Assembly: GCA_019359355.1 (NCBI GenBank)
Contig: JAHHHM010000026.1
Coordinates: forward strand, 43,789-107,788
Source: Microcoleus vaginatus WJT46-NPBG5
Lineage (GTDB): Bacteria > Cyanobacteriota > Cyanobacteriia > Cyanobacteriales > Oscillatoriaceae
Direction of reading: 5' to 3'
DNA: 64,000 bases
Shown here: positions 18,037 to 28,375 of the stretch, piece after piece
How the letters are laid out: each line of letters opens with the position of its first letter
Numbering within the stretch: the first letter of the stretch is position 1
Program-made: the position numbers and the translations under genes
The notes under the pieces: generated by a model
Told to the model about the DNA's origin: nothing
Database searches by the model: none
What the model saw: only the letters and a program-made list of their open reading frames with translations

Positions 18037-21000
18037 ATGCTCAGCAATTGCACAGATGCATCTATCCACCGGCTGTTTGAATTCCAAGTCGAGCAGACGC
18101 CTACTGCTAAGGCAGTAGTCTTTGGCAGCCAGCAACTGACTTACCAAGAACTGAACGAGCGGGCTAACCAACTCGCGCATCACCTCATCAATTTAGGCGT
18201 GGGTTCGGATGCACTCGTGGGAATTTGCGTAGAACGCGCCTTGGAGATGGTGATAGGAGTCCTGGGCATCCTTAAAGCCGGCGGTGCCTACGTCCCACTA
18301 GACCCGGCCTATCCCAAAGAGCGGTTAGCCTTTATGCTAGAAGACGCTCGCGTGCCGGTGTTGCTCACCCAGGCACACCTAGCGGAGTCTCTTCCTGAAC
18401 ATCAGTCACACTCGATCTGCCTGGATGCAGACTGGGAACTTATCGCCCAACAAAGCCAGGAAAACCTCTGCACAGTCGTGACTCCCGACAACCTGGCTTA
18501 TGTAATCTACACTTCGGGTTCCACTGGCACACCCAAGGGAGTGGCCATGTGTCACCGGCCCTTAACGAATTTGCTCCATTGGCAACTGGAAAACTCAACC
18601 GTTTCTCACGGCGCAAAAACGCTGCAATTTGCTCCAATCAGCTTCGATGTTTCCTTTCAAGAGATGTTCTCTACTTGGTGTTCGGGCGGAACACTGGTCT
18701 TAATCTCAGAAGAAGTGCGGCGAGATGCTGTAGCGCTGTTGGATTTTATTACCCAAGAATCGATTAACAGACTGTTTCTTCCTTTTGTTGCCTTACAGCA
18801 GCTAGCCGAAGTTGCTGACACTCACGAAACAGTTGCGACAAATCTGTGCGAAGTCGTCACCGCCGGCGAACAGTTGCAGATCACCCGGCAAATCGTTAAT
18901 TGGTTTGCAAAGCTCAAAAATTGTACCCTGCATAATCACTATGGGCCATCCGAAACCCATGTCGTCACCGCTTTCACCCTCACAGGTACACCCGAAAGTT
19001 GGCCGGCACTTCCCCCCATCGGTTGCCCCATCACTAACACGCAAATTTACCTGCTAGACGCCCAAATGCAGCCGGTTGCCGCCGGCACCCCTGGAGAACT
19101 TTATATTGCCGGCATTGCCTTAGCGCGAGGATATGTCAACCGGCCCGATTTAACAGCTGAACGCTTTATTCCAAATCCCCTTAACATTTACCCTTCAGAT
19201 CGGCTTTACAAAACCGGCGACTTAGCGCGTTATTTACCCGATGGCAACATCGAGTATCTTGGACGGATTGATCATCAAGTTAAAATTCGCGGCTATCGCA
19301 TTGAACTGGGCGAGATTGAAGCAGCCTTGTGGCAACATCCAGCCGTGCGGGAAGCAGCTGTTGTGGCGCGGGAGGATGTACCGGGAGATAAGCGCTTAGT
19401 TGCTTATTTAGTCCAAAATCCTCAATACGAAGGCTCACCTGAACAGATTGCCCAGTGGCAGGCTGAGCAAATCGAGCAATGGCAAATTGTTTACGACGAA
19501 ACTTATAGCCACAGCGCCACTGATCAAGATCCAACATTTAATATTGCCGGTTGGAATAGTAGTTATACAGGCTTACCCATCCCGGAAGCAGAAATGCGTG
19601 AGTGGGTAGATCGCACTGTTGAGCGCATCCTGTCCTTGCAACCCAAACGTGTCCTCGATATCGGCTGTGGCACCGGCTTGCTGCTGTTCCCCATTGCGCC
19701 TCACTGTAGCCATTATCTAGGAACAGACTTCTCGCAAGAAGTTGTAGATTACCTTCAGCAGCAGTTGCAGAAGATGGATTTGCAATTGCCCCAAGTCACC
19801 CTCGAACGCAGAACCGCAGACGACTTTGAAGGAATTGAACCCGAAGCCTTTGACGCGGTTATTCTCAACTCACTCACCCAGCTTTTTCCCAGCATCGACT
19901 ATCTGTTAAAAGTTCTGGAAAGTGCCTTAACTCGGGTATCCCCAGGCGGCTTCATTTTTGTCGGGGATGTCAGCAGCCTACCGCTCCTGGAAGCCTACCA
20001 CGCCTCTGTTCAGTTGTATCAAGCTCCTGATACCCTCTCACGAGGGCAACTCGCTCAGCGCGTGCGGCAGAATTTAGCCCAAGAAGAGAAACTGGTAATC
20101 GATCCAACCTTTTTCACAGCGCTAAAACAGCATTTCCCGCAAATTACTGATGTCCAGATTCAATTAAAGCGGGGTCGCTATCATAATGAACTCTCCCGTT
20201 TCCGCTATGATGTGGTTCTCCAAATCGGAAATAAAAAGAGTGCAACCGGCGATATTGCAGGGTTGGACTGGCAGGAGCAAAAGCTAACACTGCCGGCACT
20301 TTGCCAACTACTGCAAACCGAGCCTGAGATGCTCGAATTACGCCGCATTCCTAACCCACGTTTGTTGGCAGAAGTCAAGACCTTAGAATGGTTAGCCGGC
20401 TCCGATGGCCCTGAAACGGTTGGAGAGTGGCGATCAGAAAAATTACCGCAGTTCCAAGGAATCGGCATTGAGCCAGAAGATTTGTGGGCGTTGAGCCAGG
20501 AATTCCCCTATACGATTAATATCACCTGGTCGGGTGCCGGCGCAGATGGTTGCTACAATGCAGTCTTCCAAAAATTAAAACCAGACACAGACAATTCTTT
20601 TAACCATCACACCTCCAGCACTCAGCACTCAACACTCCCTCCCTCCTCTTTCCACTGGAGGAAGTATGCCAACAATCCATTACAGGGAAAAATTGCCCGT
20701 AAGCTAGTGCCCCTGGTTCGCAACCTCCTGCAAGAAAAGTTGCCTGAGTATATGGTGCCCTCTAGCTTTGTCATGCTAGATGCGCTGCCTCTAACTCCCA
20801 GTGGCAAAGTTAACCGAAAAGCGCTGCCGGCACCTGAGCACACGGTGGCAGAGTACAAAGAAAACTTTGTTGCACCGCGCACGCCCTTCGAGGAATTGCT
20901 CACCGGCATCTGGGCAGAAGTGCTGCGTATTGAGCCGGTTGGCGCTGACAGCAATTTTTGGGAACTGGGGGGGCATTCCTTGCTCGCAACCCGTGTCATT

Positions 21001-24000
21001 TCTCGTGTGCGCGACACATTTGGAATAGAGTTGCCTCTGCGATCGCTGTTTGAAGCGCCCACTATTGCAGAACTGGCTAAGAAACTGGAAACAGCGCGTC
21101 GGGAAGATTTGGCTTTGCCGGCTTCTCCCATCCCACCAATTTCCCGCAGCCAAAACTTGCCCCTCTCATTTGGGCAAAAACAACTATGGTTTCTCAATCA
21201 ACTTGAACCTGATAAACCGGCTTATAACGAACCTGTTCTGATTCGCTTCAGTAGCCGGCTTAACCCAGACGCCTTGGAGAAAGCCCTTAACGAACTCGTC
21301 AAGCGTCACGAAATCCTGCGAACCTGTTTCTCAACAGTCGATGGGCAGCCGGTTCAAATTATCCGAGAAGCGCAACCGATCACATTGCCGGTGGTGAACC
21401 TCGCAAGCATTACCTCGGAGTCTGATCGGGATGCGGAAGCGCTGCGATTGGCCACAGAGGAGGCGAAGCGACCCTTTAACCTCAGTTCTGGCCCACTGCT
21501 GCGAGGCATCCTGATCCAGTTAAGTTCAACCGATAGCAGATTGTACCTGACGCTGCATCACATCATTTTTGACGGGGTTTCTCTCAATAATGTATTGCTT
21601 CCAGAACTCGCGGAACTTTATAAAGTAGAAGCCGGTTTAGCATCACCCCTGCCAAATTTACCCATCCAGTACGCAGATTTTGCTCACTGGCAACAGCAAT
21701 GGTTACAGGAAAGCGTACTCGATTCTCAGCTCGCTTACTGGAAGCAACAACTCGCTGACGTGCCCATGCTGCAACTGCCGGCAGATCGTCCGCGCCCAGC
21801 CGTTGCGACTTTCCGAGGTGCCAAGCAATATCTCACACTGCCGAAAAGCCTGACAGAAGCCCTTAAGAGGCTCTCGCGCGAGAATGGCGTAACGTTGTTT
21901 GCCACACTGCTAGCAGCTTTTAAGACCTTACTTTATCGCTACACCGGCACCGATGATATTGTCATTGGCACCGTCACCGCAGGACGCAACCGGCCAGAAC
22001 TTGAAAATTTAATCGGCTTCTTTGTCAATACCTTAGTGCTGCGTACCGACTTTGCCGGCACTCCTAACTTCCAGCAACTCCTGAAACGGGTGCAAGAGGT
22101 GGTTTTAGCAGCCTACACCCACCAAGACGTGCCATTTCAGCGACTGGTAGAGAAAGTGCAGCCAGAGAGAAATCTCAGCCAGAACCCCCTGTTTCAGGTG
22201 ATGTTCGTTCTGCAACCGCCGGTGCCGGCTAACGAACTAGGTTGGGATCTGCGGCAGTTAGATGCCGGTGTGGATACCGGCACGGCAAAGCTGGATTTAA
22301 ACGTTGATCTGGAAGAGACAGCGCAGGGCATGATCGGTCGTGTTGAATACAGCACCGACTTGTTTGATGCGGCAACAATCACCCGGATGTTAGGGCATTT
22401 TCAAACGTTATTGGAAGGAATTGCAGCCAATCCAGCCTTACCCCTATCACAGTTGCCGCTCTTAACCGCAGATGAGCAGCAGCAAATTCAATTATGGAAT
22501 GATACAGCAGCGGATTATCCTCTAAATGCCTGTATTCACCATCTGTTTGAGTCCCAGGTGGAGAAAACCCCTGATGCCATTGCAGTGGTCTTTGAAAATC
22601 AGCAATTAACTTACCGAGAACTGAATACTCGTGCGAACCAACTGGCACATCACCTGATGGATCTGGGGGTTGGGCCAGAAGACTTGGTGGGGTTATGTGT
22701 TGAACGCTCCTTAGAAATGCTGATTGGACTGCTGGGCATTCTCAAAGTCGGCGGGGCTTATGTGCCACTCGATCCAGCCTATCCCTCTGAGCGCTTGGCC
22801 TTCATGTTAGAAGATGCTCGCGTGCCGGTGTTGCTCACCCAGTCCCATCTCGCCCAGTCGCTACCAAAACATCAAGCCGGTGGCGCAGGAATCTTGCCGA
22901 TCACCGTCTGCTTAGATAGCCCGTGGCAGACAAATAATTTAGCCAGTAACGAGAACCCTATCAGCGGCATAGCAGCCAACAATCGAGCCTACGTCATTTA
23001 CACATCGGGTTCAACCGGCAAGCCAAAAGGGGTGCAAATTTGTCACCAGGCTGTGGTCAACTTCTTAAGTTCCATGCGGGAAACACCAGGGTTAACGGCT
23101 GAAGATACCCTGCTATCAGTTACCACCCTATCTTTTGACATCGCAGCACTGGAACTGTTCTTGCCGCTAAGTGTCGGTGCGCGGGTGGTGCTAGCTAGCC
23201 GGCAAGTTGCCTCAGATGGCCGGCAGTTGTTAGACACACTTGATCAATCTGGGGCAACGGTGATGCAAGCCACACCTGCCACTTGGCGGCTATTATTAGA
23301 AGCCGGTTGGAGTGGCAGTGGACAACTCAAAATCCTCTGTGGTGGGGAAGCTTTGCCCAGAGAACTGGCAAACCAGCTAACCGCGCGTTGCAAAGAACTC
23401 TGGAACCTTTATGGCCCCACAGAAACCACGATCTGGTCAGCGGCGTGTGAAGTCAAGCCTGGGAACGCTACAGTTTCCATCGGGCACCCCATTGCCAACA
23501 CGCAGATTTATTTACTCGACCGACATCTCGTCCCTGTCCCCATCGGTGTGCCTGGAGAGTTGCACATCGGCGGTGCCGGCTTGAGTTTAGGCTATCTCAA
23601 CCGGCCCAATTTAACGGCTGAACGATTTATTGCCAATCCATTTAGTCATCAAGCTACTAGCCGGCTCTACAAAACCGGCGATCTAGCGCGTTATTTACCC
23701 GACGGTAATATTGAGTATCTCGGTCGCATTGACCATCAAGTGAAAATTCGGGGTTTCCGCATCGAAACCGGCGAAATTGAGGCGGTACTGAGACAACATC
23801 CTGAAGTGCGGGAAACCGTTGTTTTAGTTCGGGAAGATGCACCGGGAGATAAGCGTTTGGTCGCTTATATTTTGTCTAACCATTATCCAGATCGGGTGCC
23901 CTTTAAGAGCAACTGTGTGGCAGAATTTGCCGGTACTGCGCCCTTAACGTTACAAACCGAGGACATTTCAAATGGTGGGGTTTGCTTGGTAGGCGTCCCA

Positions 24001-27000
24001 GATACTACAGCCGGTCAGCTTGTCCGCCTGCACTTGCACTTACCCGGGCTTGAAGAAGCAGTCTGGCTATCTGGCAAAGTTGCTTGGCGTCAAGGTATAC
24101 GGGTTGGGATCAATTTCACTTTGACAACACAAGAACAGTCCTTGGTTGAGCAAAGTGTTGAGAATCTCCTCGAAACTCAAGGCTTTTTGAAAATTTTTCA
24201 GCGCACACTCAGTGGCAACTTGCGCTCTTACCTCAAGCAAAAGTTGCCCGATTATATGGTGCCTTCTCACTTTATTCTCCTGCCATCTTTGCCCCTCACC
24301 CCAAATGGTAAAGTGAATCGGCAAGCGCTGCCGGCACCCAATTTAACCAAATTTGATCACTCTGAAAATTTTGTGCCACCCCGCACTGCCGCAGAGGAAG
24401 CACTGGCCGGCATCTGGGCGGAAGTCCTGCGGCTAGAACGCGTTGGCGTGCATGACAACTTCTTTGAGTTGGGAGGACATTCTTTACTGGCAACCCAAAT
24501 TCTCTCCCGGTTGCGTGATTCATTTCAGGTGGACTTACCGTTGCGTCGCTTGTTTGAGTCTCCTACCATCGCGGAATTAGCCAAGAATGTAGAAATAGGC
24601 CGTCAGGAAGCGCCGGCACCCCTAGCACCTCCGATTTTACCCGTTGCGCGCAATCGAGACTTGCCGTTATCGTTTCCTCAGCAACTCATGTGGTTACTGG
24701 ATCGGCTACAGCCTGGAAATGCTTACTATAACGATCCCGTAACCCTTCGCTTCGGTGGCCCGATCAACATCCCGGCGCTAGAGAATGCGCTGAACGAGAT
24801 TATCAAACGTCATGAAGTCTGGCGAACTACCTTTTCTACAGTGGATGGCTTACCTGTCCAAGTCATTCAAAGCGCCCTGACTTTGATGCTGCCAGTTATC
24901 GATCTCCAAGGGTTGCCAGAGTCCGAGAGAGAGGCAGAAGCGCTACGGCTGGCGACTGAGGAACTACGGCAACCGTTTGATCTTAATGCCGGCCTGCTGT
25001 TGCGAGCGTCTTTAATCCGGTTGAGCGAAATGGATCATCGTTTACACCTGACCCTGCACCACATTATTTATGATGGTTTCTCGTTAAATTACGTCTTTCT
25101 TCCAGAACTGGAAAGTCTCTATAAAGCGTTCTGTGCCGGCCAACCTTCTCCTCTGCCGGAATTGCCGCTGCAATATGCAGATTATGCAGTTTGGCAGCGG
25201 CAATGGCTGACTGCGGAAGTCCTAGAGCCACATTTAACTTACTGGAAACAGCAGTTAGCCGGTTTGCCAGCTTTGCAACTCCCAACGGATCGCCCGCGAC
25301 CGGCTATTGCCAGCTTTGAGGGTGCAAGAGAAGCGATCATTCTTTCTGCAAGCCTAACTGAGCGGCTAAAAGCCCTTTCCCGTGAGAGTGGTGTCACCTT
25401 GTTCATGACCTTGCTGGCGGCGTTCAAAACCTTAATGTTCCGTTATGCCGGCCAAGAAGATATTCCAGTTGGGATTGTCAGTGCCGGTTCTAACCGACCA
25501 GAACTTAACTCACTTCTCGGTTTCTTTGTCAACTTTTTAGTCGTGCGTTCCGATCTTTCTGGCAACCCCAGTTTTAAAGAACTGCTGTTGCGAGTGCGAG
25601 ATACGGCCCTAGGAGCTTACTCCCACCAAGATTTGCCCTTCGAGAAGCTTGTGGAAACGCTGCGGTCGGAACGGCGTTTGGGCCAAAACCCTGTGTACCA
25701 AGTTATGTTCCTCCTCGCCCCCCCCAAGCCAACCCTAGATTCGGACTGGACAATGGGCCAAATGGATGTTCATAACGGCGCAGCGCGGTGCGATCTCACC
25801 CTTTCACTAGAAGAGAAGCCAGAGGGATTAACCGGCTACTTTATCTATAGCAGCGAGTTATTTGACGCCGGCACAATACGCCGGATGGTCGAGCATTTTC
25901 AAACTTTACTGGAAGGCATTGTAGGCAATCCAGACCAAAAACTCTCACAGTTGCCCCTCTTAACCCAATTAGAGCAGCAGTTGCTCAAAAATGATCAAAA
26001 GGCAAGCTACCCCGTCACAGCCTGTGTTCACCAGCTATTTGAGGCGCAGGTTGAGCGAACACCTGATGCCGTGGCGTTGCTGTATGCGGGGCAACAATTA
26101 ACTTACCGGCAGCTCAACACTAAAGCGAACAAAATCGCCCACCACTTGATCAAGTTGGGTGTGGGGCCAGAGGTACTGGTTGGCCTTTGTGTCGAGCGCT
26201 CTTTAGAAATGGTCGTAGGAATTCTGGCCATCCTCAAAGCCGGCGGGGCCTATGTCCCACTCGATCCAAACTATCCTTCTGAGCGCTTGGCGTTTGCAAT
26301 TGAAGATTCTCGCGTGCCGGTGTTGCTCACTCAGTCCCGCCTGGTAGCGTCTCTTCCGCCAGTCGGTAGCACCGGCATCCAACCTGTCATCGTTTCCCTG
26401 GATACCGAGTTGGAAGTTGTTGAGCGAGAAAGTGAGGAGAACCCCTCGCCGCAGCTAACACCCGATAACTTAGCTTATGTCATCTACACTTCTGGATCGA
26501 CCGGCAAGCCTAAAGGGGTTTTGGTAAACCACTGCAATGTCGTTCGTTTATTTGAAGCAACAAACGAGTGGTATCACTTTAACGAACAAGATGTTTGGAC
26601 GCTTTTCCACTCCTACGCCTTCGACTTTTCTGTTTGGGAAATCTGGGGTGCGTTAATTTACGGCGGACGTCTGGTTGTCGTTCCCTACTGTATCAGCCGG
26701 TCGCCAGAGGAGTTCTACAAACTGCTGTGTGAGGAACAAGTCACCGTTCTCAACCAGACACCATCGGCATTTCGCCAGCTGATTCGGGCCGAGGAAACCT
26801 TGGGAAGCAGTCCCCAACTCTCCCTGCGTTTGGTGATTTTTGGTGGAGAAGCCTTAGAACTGCAAAGCTTAAAACCCTGGTTTGACCGGCACGGCGACGA
26901 ATTCCCGCAATTAGTCAATATGTACGGCATCACAGAAACCACCGTACACGTCACCTATCGTCCCCTAACCGTGGCGGATCTGAACAGCACCAGCAGTGTG

Positions 27001-28254
27001 ATCGGTTGTCCTATCCCAGATTTACAAGTTTATGTACTAGATCGCTATCAGCAGCCGGTGCCGGTTGGGGTTGCCGGTGAAATGTACGTGGGGGGTGCCG
27101 GTGTGGCCAGGGGTTATCTTAATCGGCCTGAATTGACGGCTGAGCGATTTATTACTAACCCCTTTTGTGAAGAGGGGGAGATCGCTTACCCTTCAAGCCG
27201 GCTCTACAAAACCGGCGATTTGGCCCGCTACCGTCCCGATGGTGATATTGAGTATCTCGGACGCATCGATCATCAGGTGAAAATTCGCGGTTTCCGCATC
27301 GAACTGGGAGAGATTGAAGCAGCAATCGACCAACATCCAGACGTGCGGGAAGTTGCCGTCATCGACCGAGAAGTCGCAGCCGGTGATAAGCGCTTAGTCG
27401 CTTACGTTGTGTCTAATCATTACCCAGATCGGGTTCCCTTCAACAGCGAGTGTGTCGCGGAATTTGACGGCGGTTGCCTGGTCAAACTGCACACCGAGGA
27501 TCTCTCAAATGGAGGCGTCTGCTTAGTGGGAGTAACAGATATCGCAGCCGGTCAGCTTGTCCGCCTGCGCCTAGAGTTGCCTGGAGTTGGAGAAACCCTC
27601 TGGCTGTCTGGCAGCATTGCTTGGCATCAAGAACAGCGCAGTGGAATTCAGTTCACTCTCACGCATCAAGAGCAAGTGCTGGTGCGCCAAAGCGTTAAAT
27701 ATCTGCTCGAAAGCCAAGGTTTCTTAAAAGTTTTGCAGCGCACGCTTACCAGCAACCTGCGTAACTTCTTGAAGCAAAAGCTGCCCGACTATATGGTGCC
27801 CGACCGTTTTGTGCTGCTGGATGCCATGCCGCTGACCTCAAATGGAAAAGTGGATCGCAAAGCGCTGCCGCAGCCCGACCAAAGCCGGCCTGAACTGGAA
27901 GCAAGCTTTATCGCCCCTCGCACTCCGGTTGAGGAAATGCTTGCTGGCATCTGGGCCGAAGTTCTCGATCTCGAACGCGTTGGCGTCCATGACAACTTTT
28001 TAGAACTGGGGGGGCATTCTTTACTAGCCACTCAGATCGCTTCCCGTTTGCGCCAGACATTTGAGGTGGAGTTGCCCCTGCGTTTAATGTTTGAAGCCAC
28101 AACTGTTGCCGAGCTTTCTCTAGAAATTGAGAAGCTGAAAAATAGCGCTGCAAAAGCACAAGCACCGGCAATTACATCGGTTTCTCGTGAGAGCCGGCGT
28201 ATGAAGTTATCTTCTTTCAAAAAGCAACCCGGTGGTTTCTCAAGTGAAACATAA
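18037..28254 (+). CDS. Three-module nonribosomal peptide synthetase with methyltransferase- and PilZ-interrupted adenylation domains
   Basis: This 3405-residue synthetase starts directly with an A domain, without a condensation domain. Order: A1 (A3 core near 157) interrupted by a SAM methyltransferase (VLDIGCGTGL at 539), PCP1 (LGGHS about 977); C (HHIIFDG about 1174), A2 interrupted by PilZ (about 1949-2045), PCP2 (about 2145); C (HHIIYDG about 2342), A3 interrupted by PilZ (about 3128-3224), PCP3 (about 3323). Specificity residues read by eye are DVQFVAHVV(K) for A1 (Pro-type), DILQLGLIW(K) for A2 (Gly-type) and DFWNIGMVH(K) for A3 (Thr-type). The predicted product is (N-methyl)Pro-Gly-Thr, passed on to the next protein. 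No epimerase is present. The ATG at 18037 gives MLSNCTDASIHRLFEFQVE, the normal beginning of an A domain. Confidence 0.95.
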   Translation: MLSNCTDASIHRLFEFQVEQTPTAKAVVFGSQQLTYQELNERANQLAHHLINLGVGSDALVGICVERALEMVIGVLGILKAGGAYVPLDPAYPKERLAFMLEDARVPVLLTQAHLAESLPEHQSHSICLDADWELIAQQSQENLCTVVTPDNLAYVIYTSGSTGTPKGVAMCHRPLTNLLHWQLENSTVSHGAKTLQFAPISFDVSFQEMFSTWCSGGTLVLISEEVRRDAVALLDFITQESINRLFLPFVALQQLAEVADTHETVATNLCEVVTAGEQLQITRQIVNWFAKLKNCTLHNHYGPSETHVVTAFTLTGTPESWPALPPIGCPITNTQIYLLDAQMQPVAAGTPGELYIAGIALARGYVNRPDLTAERFIPNPLNIYPSDRLYKTGDLARYLPDGNIEYLGRIDHQVKIRGYRIELGEIEAALWQHPAVREAAVVAREDVPGDKRLVAYLVQNPQYEGSPEQIAQWQAEQIEQWQIVYDETYSHSATDQDPTFNIAGWNSSYTGLPIPEAEMREWVDRTVERILSLQPKRVLDIGCGTGLLLFPIAPHCSHYLGTDFSQEVVDYLQQQLQKMDLQLPQVTLERRTADDFEGIEPEAFDAVILNSLTQLFPSIDYLLKVLESALTRVSPGGFIFVGDVSSLPLLEAYHASVQLYQAPDTLSRGQLAQRVRQNLAQEEKLVIDPTFFTALKQHFPQITDVQIQLKRGRYHNELSRFRYDVVLQIGNKKSATGDIAGLDWQEQKLTLPALCQLLQTEPEMLELRRIPNPRLLAEVKTLEWLAGSDGPETVGEWRSEKLPQFQGIGIEPEDLWALSQEFPYTINITWSGAGADGCYNAVFQKLKPDTDNSFNHHTSSTQHSTLPPSSFHWRKYANNPLQGKIARKLVPLVRNLLQEKLPEYMVPSSFVMLDALPLTPSGKVNRKALPAPEHTVAEYKENFVAPRTPFEELLTGIWAEVLRIEPVGADSNFWELGGHSLLATRVISRVRDTFGIELPLRSLFEAPTIAELAKKLETARREDLALPASPIPPISRSQNLPLSFGQKQLWFLNQLEPDKPAYNEPVLIRFSSRLNPDALEKALNELVKRHEILRTCFSTVDGQPVQIIREAQPITLPVVNLASITSESDRDAEALRLATEEAKRPFNLSSGPLLRGILIQLSSTDSRLYLTLHHIIFDGVSLNNVLLPELAELYKVEAGLASPLPNLPIQYADFAHWQQQWLQESVLDSQLAYWKQQLADVPMLQLPADRPRPAVATFRGAKQYLTLPKSLTEALKRLSRENGVTLFATLLAAFKTLLYRYTGTDDIVIGTVTAGRNRPELENLIGFFVNTLVLRTDFAGTPNFQQLLKRVQEVVLAAYTHQDVPFQRLVEKVQPERNLSQNPLFQVMFVLQPPVPANELGWDLRQLDAGVDTGTAKLDLNVDLEETAQGMIGRVEYSTDLFDAATITRMLGHFQTLLEGIAANPALPLSQLPLLTADEQQQIQLWNDTAADYPLNACIHHLFESQVEKTPDAIAVVFENQQLTYRELNTRANQLAHHLMDLGVGPEDLVGLCVERSLEMLIGLLGILKVGGAYVPLDPAYPSERLAFMLEDARVPVLLTQSHLAQSLPKHQAGGAGILPITVCLDSPWQTNNLASNENPISGIAANNRAYVIYTSGSTGKPKGVQICHQAVVNFLSSMRETPGLTAEDTLLSVTTLSFDIAALELFLPLSVGARVVLASRQVASDGRQLLDTLDQSGATVMQATPATWRLLLEAGWSGSGQLKILCGGEALPRELANQLTARCKELWNLYGPTETTIWSAACEVKPGNATVSIGHPIANTQIYLLDRHLVPVPIGVPGELHIGGAGLSLGYLNRPNLTAERFIANPFSHQATSRLYKTGDLARYLPDGNIEYLGRIDHQVKIRGFRIETGEIEAVLRQHPEVRETVVLVREDAPGDKRLVAYILSNHYPDRVPFKSNCVAEFAGTAPLTLQTEDISNGGVCLVGVPDTTAGQLVRLHLHLPGLEEAVWLSGKVAWRQGIRVGINFTLTTQEQSLVEQSVENLLETQGFLKIFQRTLSGNLRSYLKQKLPDYMVPSHFILLPSLPLTPNGKVNRQALPAPNLTKFDHSENFVPPRTAAEEALAGIWAEVLRLERVGVHDNFFELGGHSLLATQILSRLRDSFQVDLPLRRLFESPTIAELAKNVEIGRQEAPAPLAPPILPVARNRDLPLSFPQQLMWLLDRLQPGNAYYNDPVTLRFGGPINIPALENALNEIIKRHEVWRTTFSTVDGLPVQVIQSALTLMLPVIDLQGLPESEREAEALRLATEELRQPFDLNAGLLLRASLIRLSEMDHRLHLTLHHIIYDGFSLNYVFLPELESLYKAFCAGQPSPLPELPLQYADYAVWQRQWLTAEVLEPHLTYWKQQLAGLPALQLPTDRPRPAIASFEGAREAIILSASLTERLKALSRESGVTLFMTLLAAFKTLMFRYAGQEDIPVGIVSAGSNRPELNSLLGFFVNFLVVRSDLSGNPSFKELLLRVRDTALGAYSHQDLPFEKLVETLRSERRLGQNPVYQVMFLLAPPKPTLDSDWTMGQMDVHNGAARCDLTLSLEEKPEGLTGYFIYSSELFDAGTIRRMVEHFQTLLEGIVGNPDQKLSQLPLLTQLEQQLLKNDQKASYPVTACVHQLFEAQVERTPDAVALLYAGQQLTYRQLNTKANKIAHHLIKLGVGPEVLVGLCVERSLEMVVGILAILKAGGAYVPLDPNYPSERLAFAIEDSRVPVLLTQSRLVASLPPVGSTGIQPVIVSLDTELEVVERESEENPSPQLTPDNLAYVIYTSGSTGKPKGVLVNHCNVVRLFEATNEWYHFNEQDVWTLFHSYAFDFSVWEIWGALIYGGRLVVVPYCISRSPEEFYKLLCEEQVTVLNQTPSAFRQLIRAEETLGSSPQLSLRLVIFGGEALELQSLKPWFDRHGDEFPQLVNMYGITETTVHVTYRPLTVADLNSTSSVIGCPIPDLQVYVLDRYQQPVPVGVAGEMYVGGAGVARGYLNRPELTAERFITNPFCEEGEIAYPSSRLYKTGDLARYRPDGDIEYLGRIDHQVKIRGFRIELGEIEAAIDQHPDVREVAVIDREVAAGDKRLVAYVVSNHYPDRVPFNSECVAEFDGGCLVKLHTEDLSNGGVCLVGVTDIAAGQLVRLRLELPGVGETLWLSGSIAWHQEQRSGIQFTLTHQEQVLVRQSVKYLLESQGFLKVLQRTLTSNLRNFLKQKLPDYMVPDRFVLLDAMPLTSNGKVDRKALPQPDQSRPELEASFIAPRTPVEEMLAGIWAEVLDLERVGVHDNFLELGGHSLLATQIASRLRQTFEVELPLRLMFEATTVAELSLEIEKLKNSAAKAQAPAITSVSRESRRMKLSSFKKQPGGFSSET
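23881..24171 (+). other. PilZ domain inserted in adenylation domain 2 (Gly module)
   Basis: About 97 residues lie between the end of the A8 region (DKRLVAYILSN) and motif A9 (LKQKLPDYMVP). They show the PilZ pattern: HYPDRVPF at the N-terminus, then TEDISNGGVCLVG matching the (D/N)xSxxG signature, GQLVRLHLHLPG, WLSGKVAWRQ, GINFTLTTQEQ and a final helix. The usual first Arg of RxxxR is His here (HYPDR), so cyclic-di-GMP binding is not assured. The fold assignment is by pattern, not by search. Confidence 0.82.
27418..27708 (+). other. PilZ domain inserted in adenylation domain 3 (Thr module)
   Basis: This is a second 97-residue copy at the same A8-A9 site, clearly homologous to the one in module 2. 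HYPDRVPF, TEDLSNGGVCLVG, GQLVRLRLELPG, WLSGSIAWHQ and GIQFTLTHQEQ are all conserved, while linker residues differ. The same His replaces the first Arg of RxxxR. Conservation of the surface-defining motifs in both copies argues for a kept function rather than neutral hitchhiking, although module duplication alone could also explain two copies. Confidence 0.82.
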
Positions 28255-28375
28255 AGCCCATTGGAAAGCACCCTAACGCCTACTGGCATCAAGCCTCAAG
28301 ACACTCTTTAACTCACTAACAATAGGAACCAACACTCGGCCACCCCAACCCACTCAAGACTTAGGACTTATTAGG

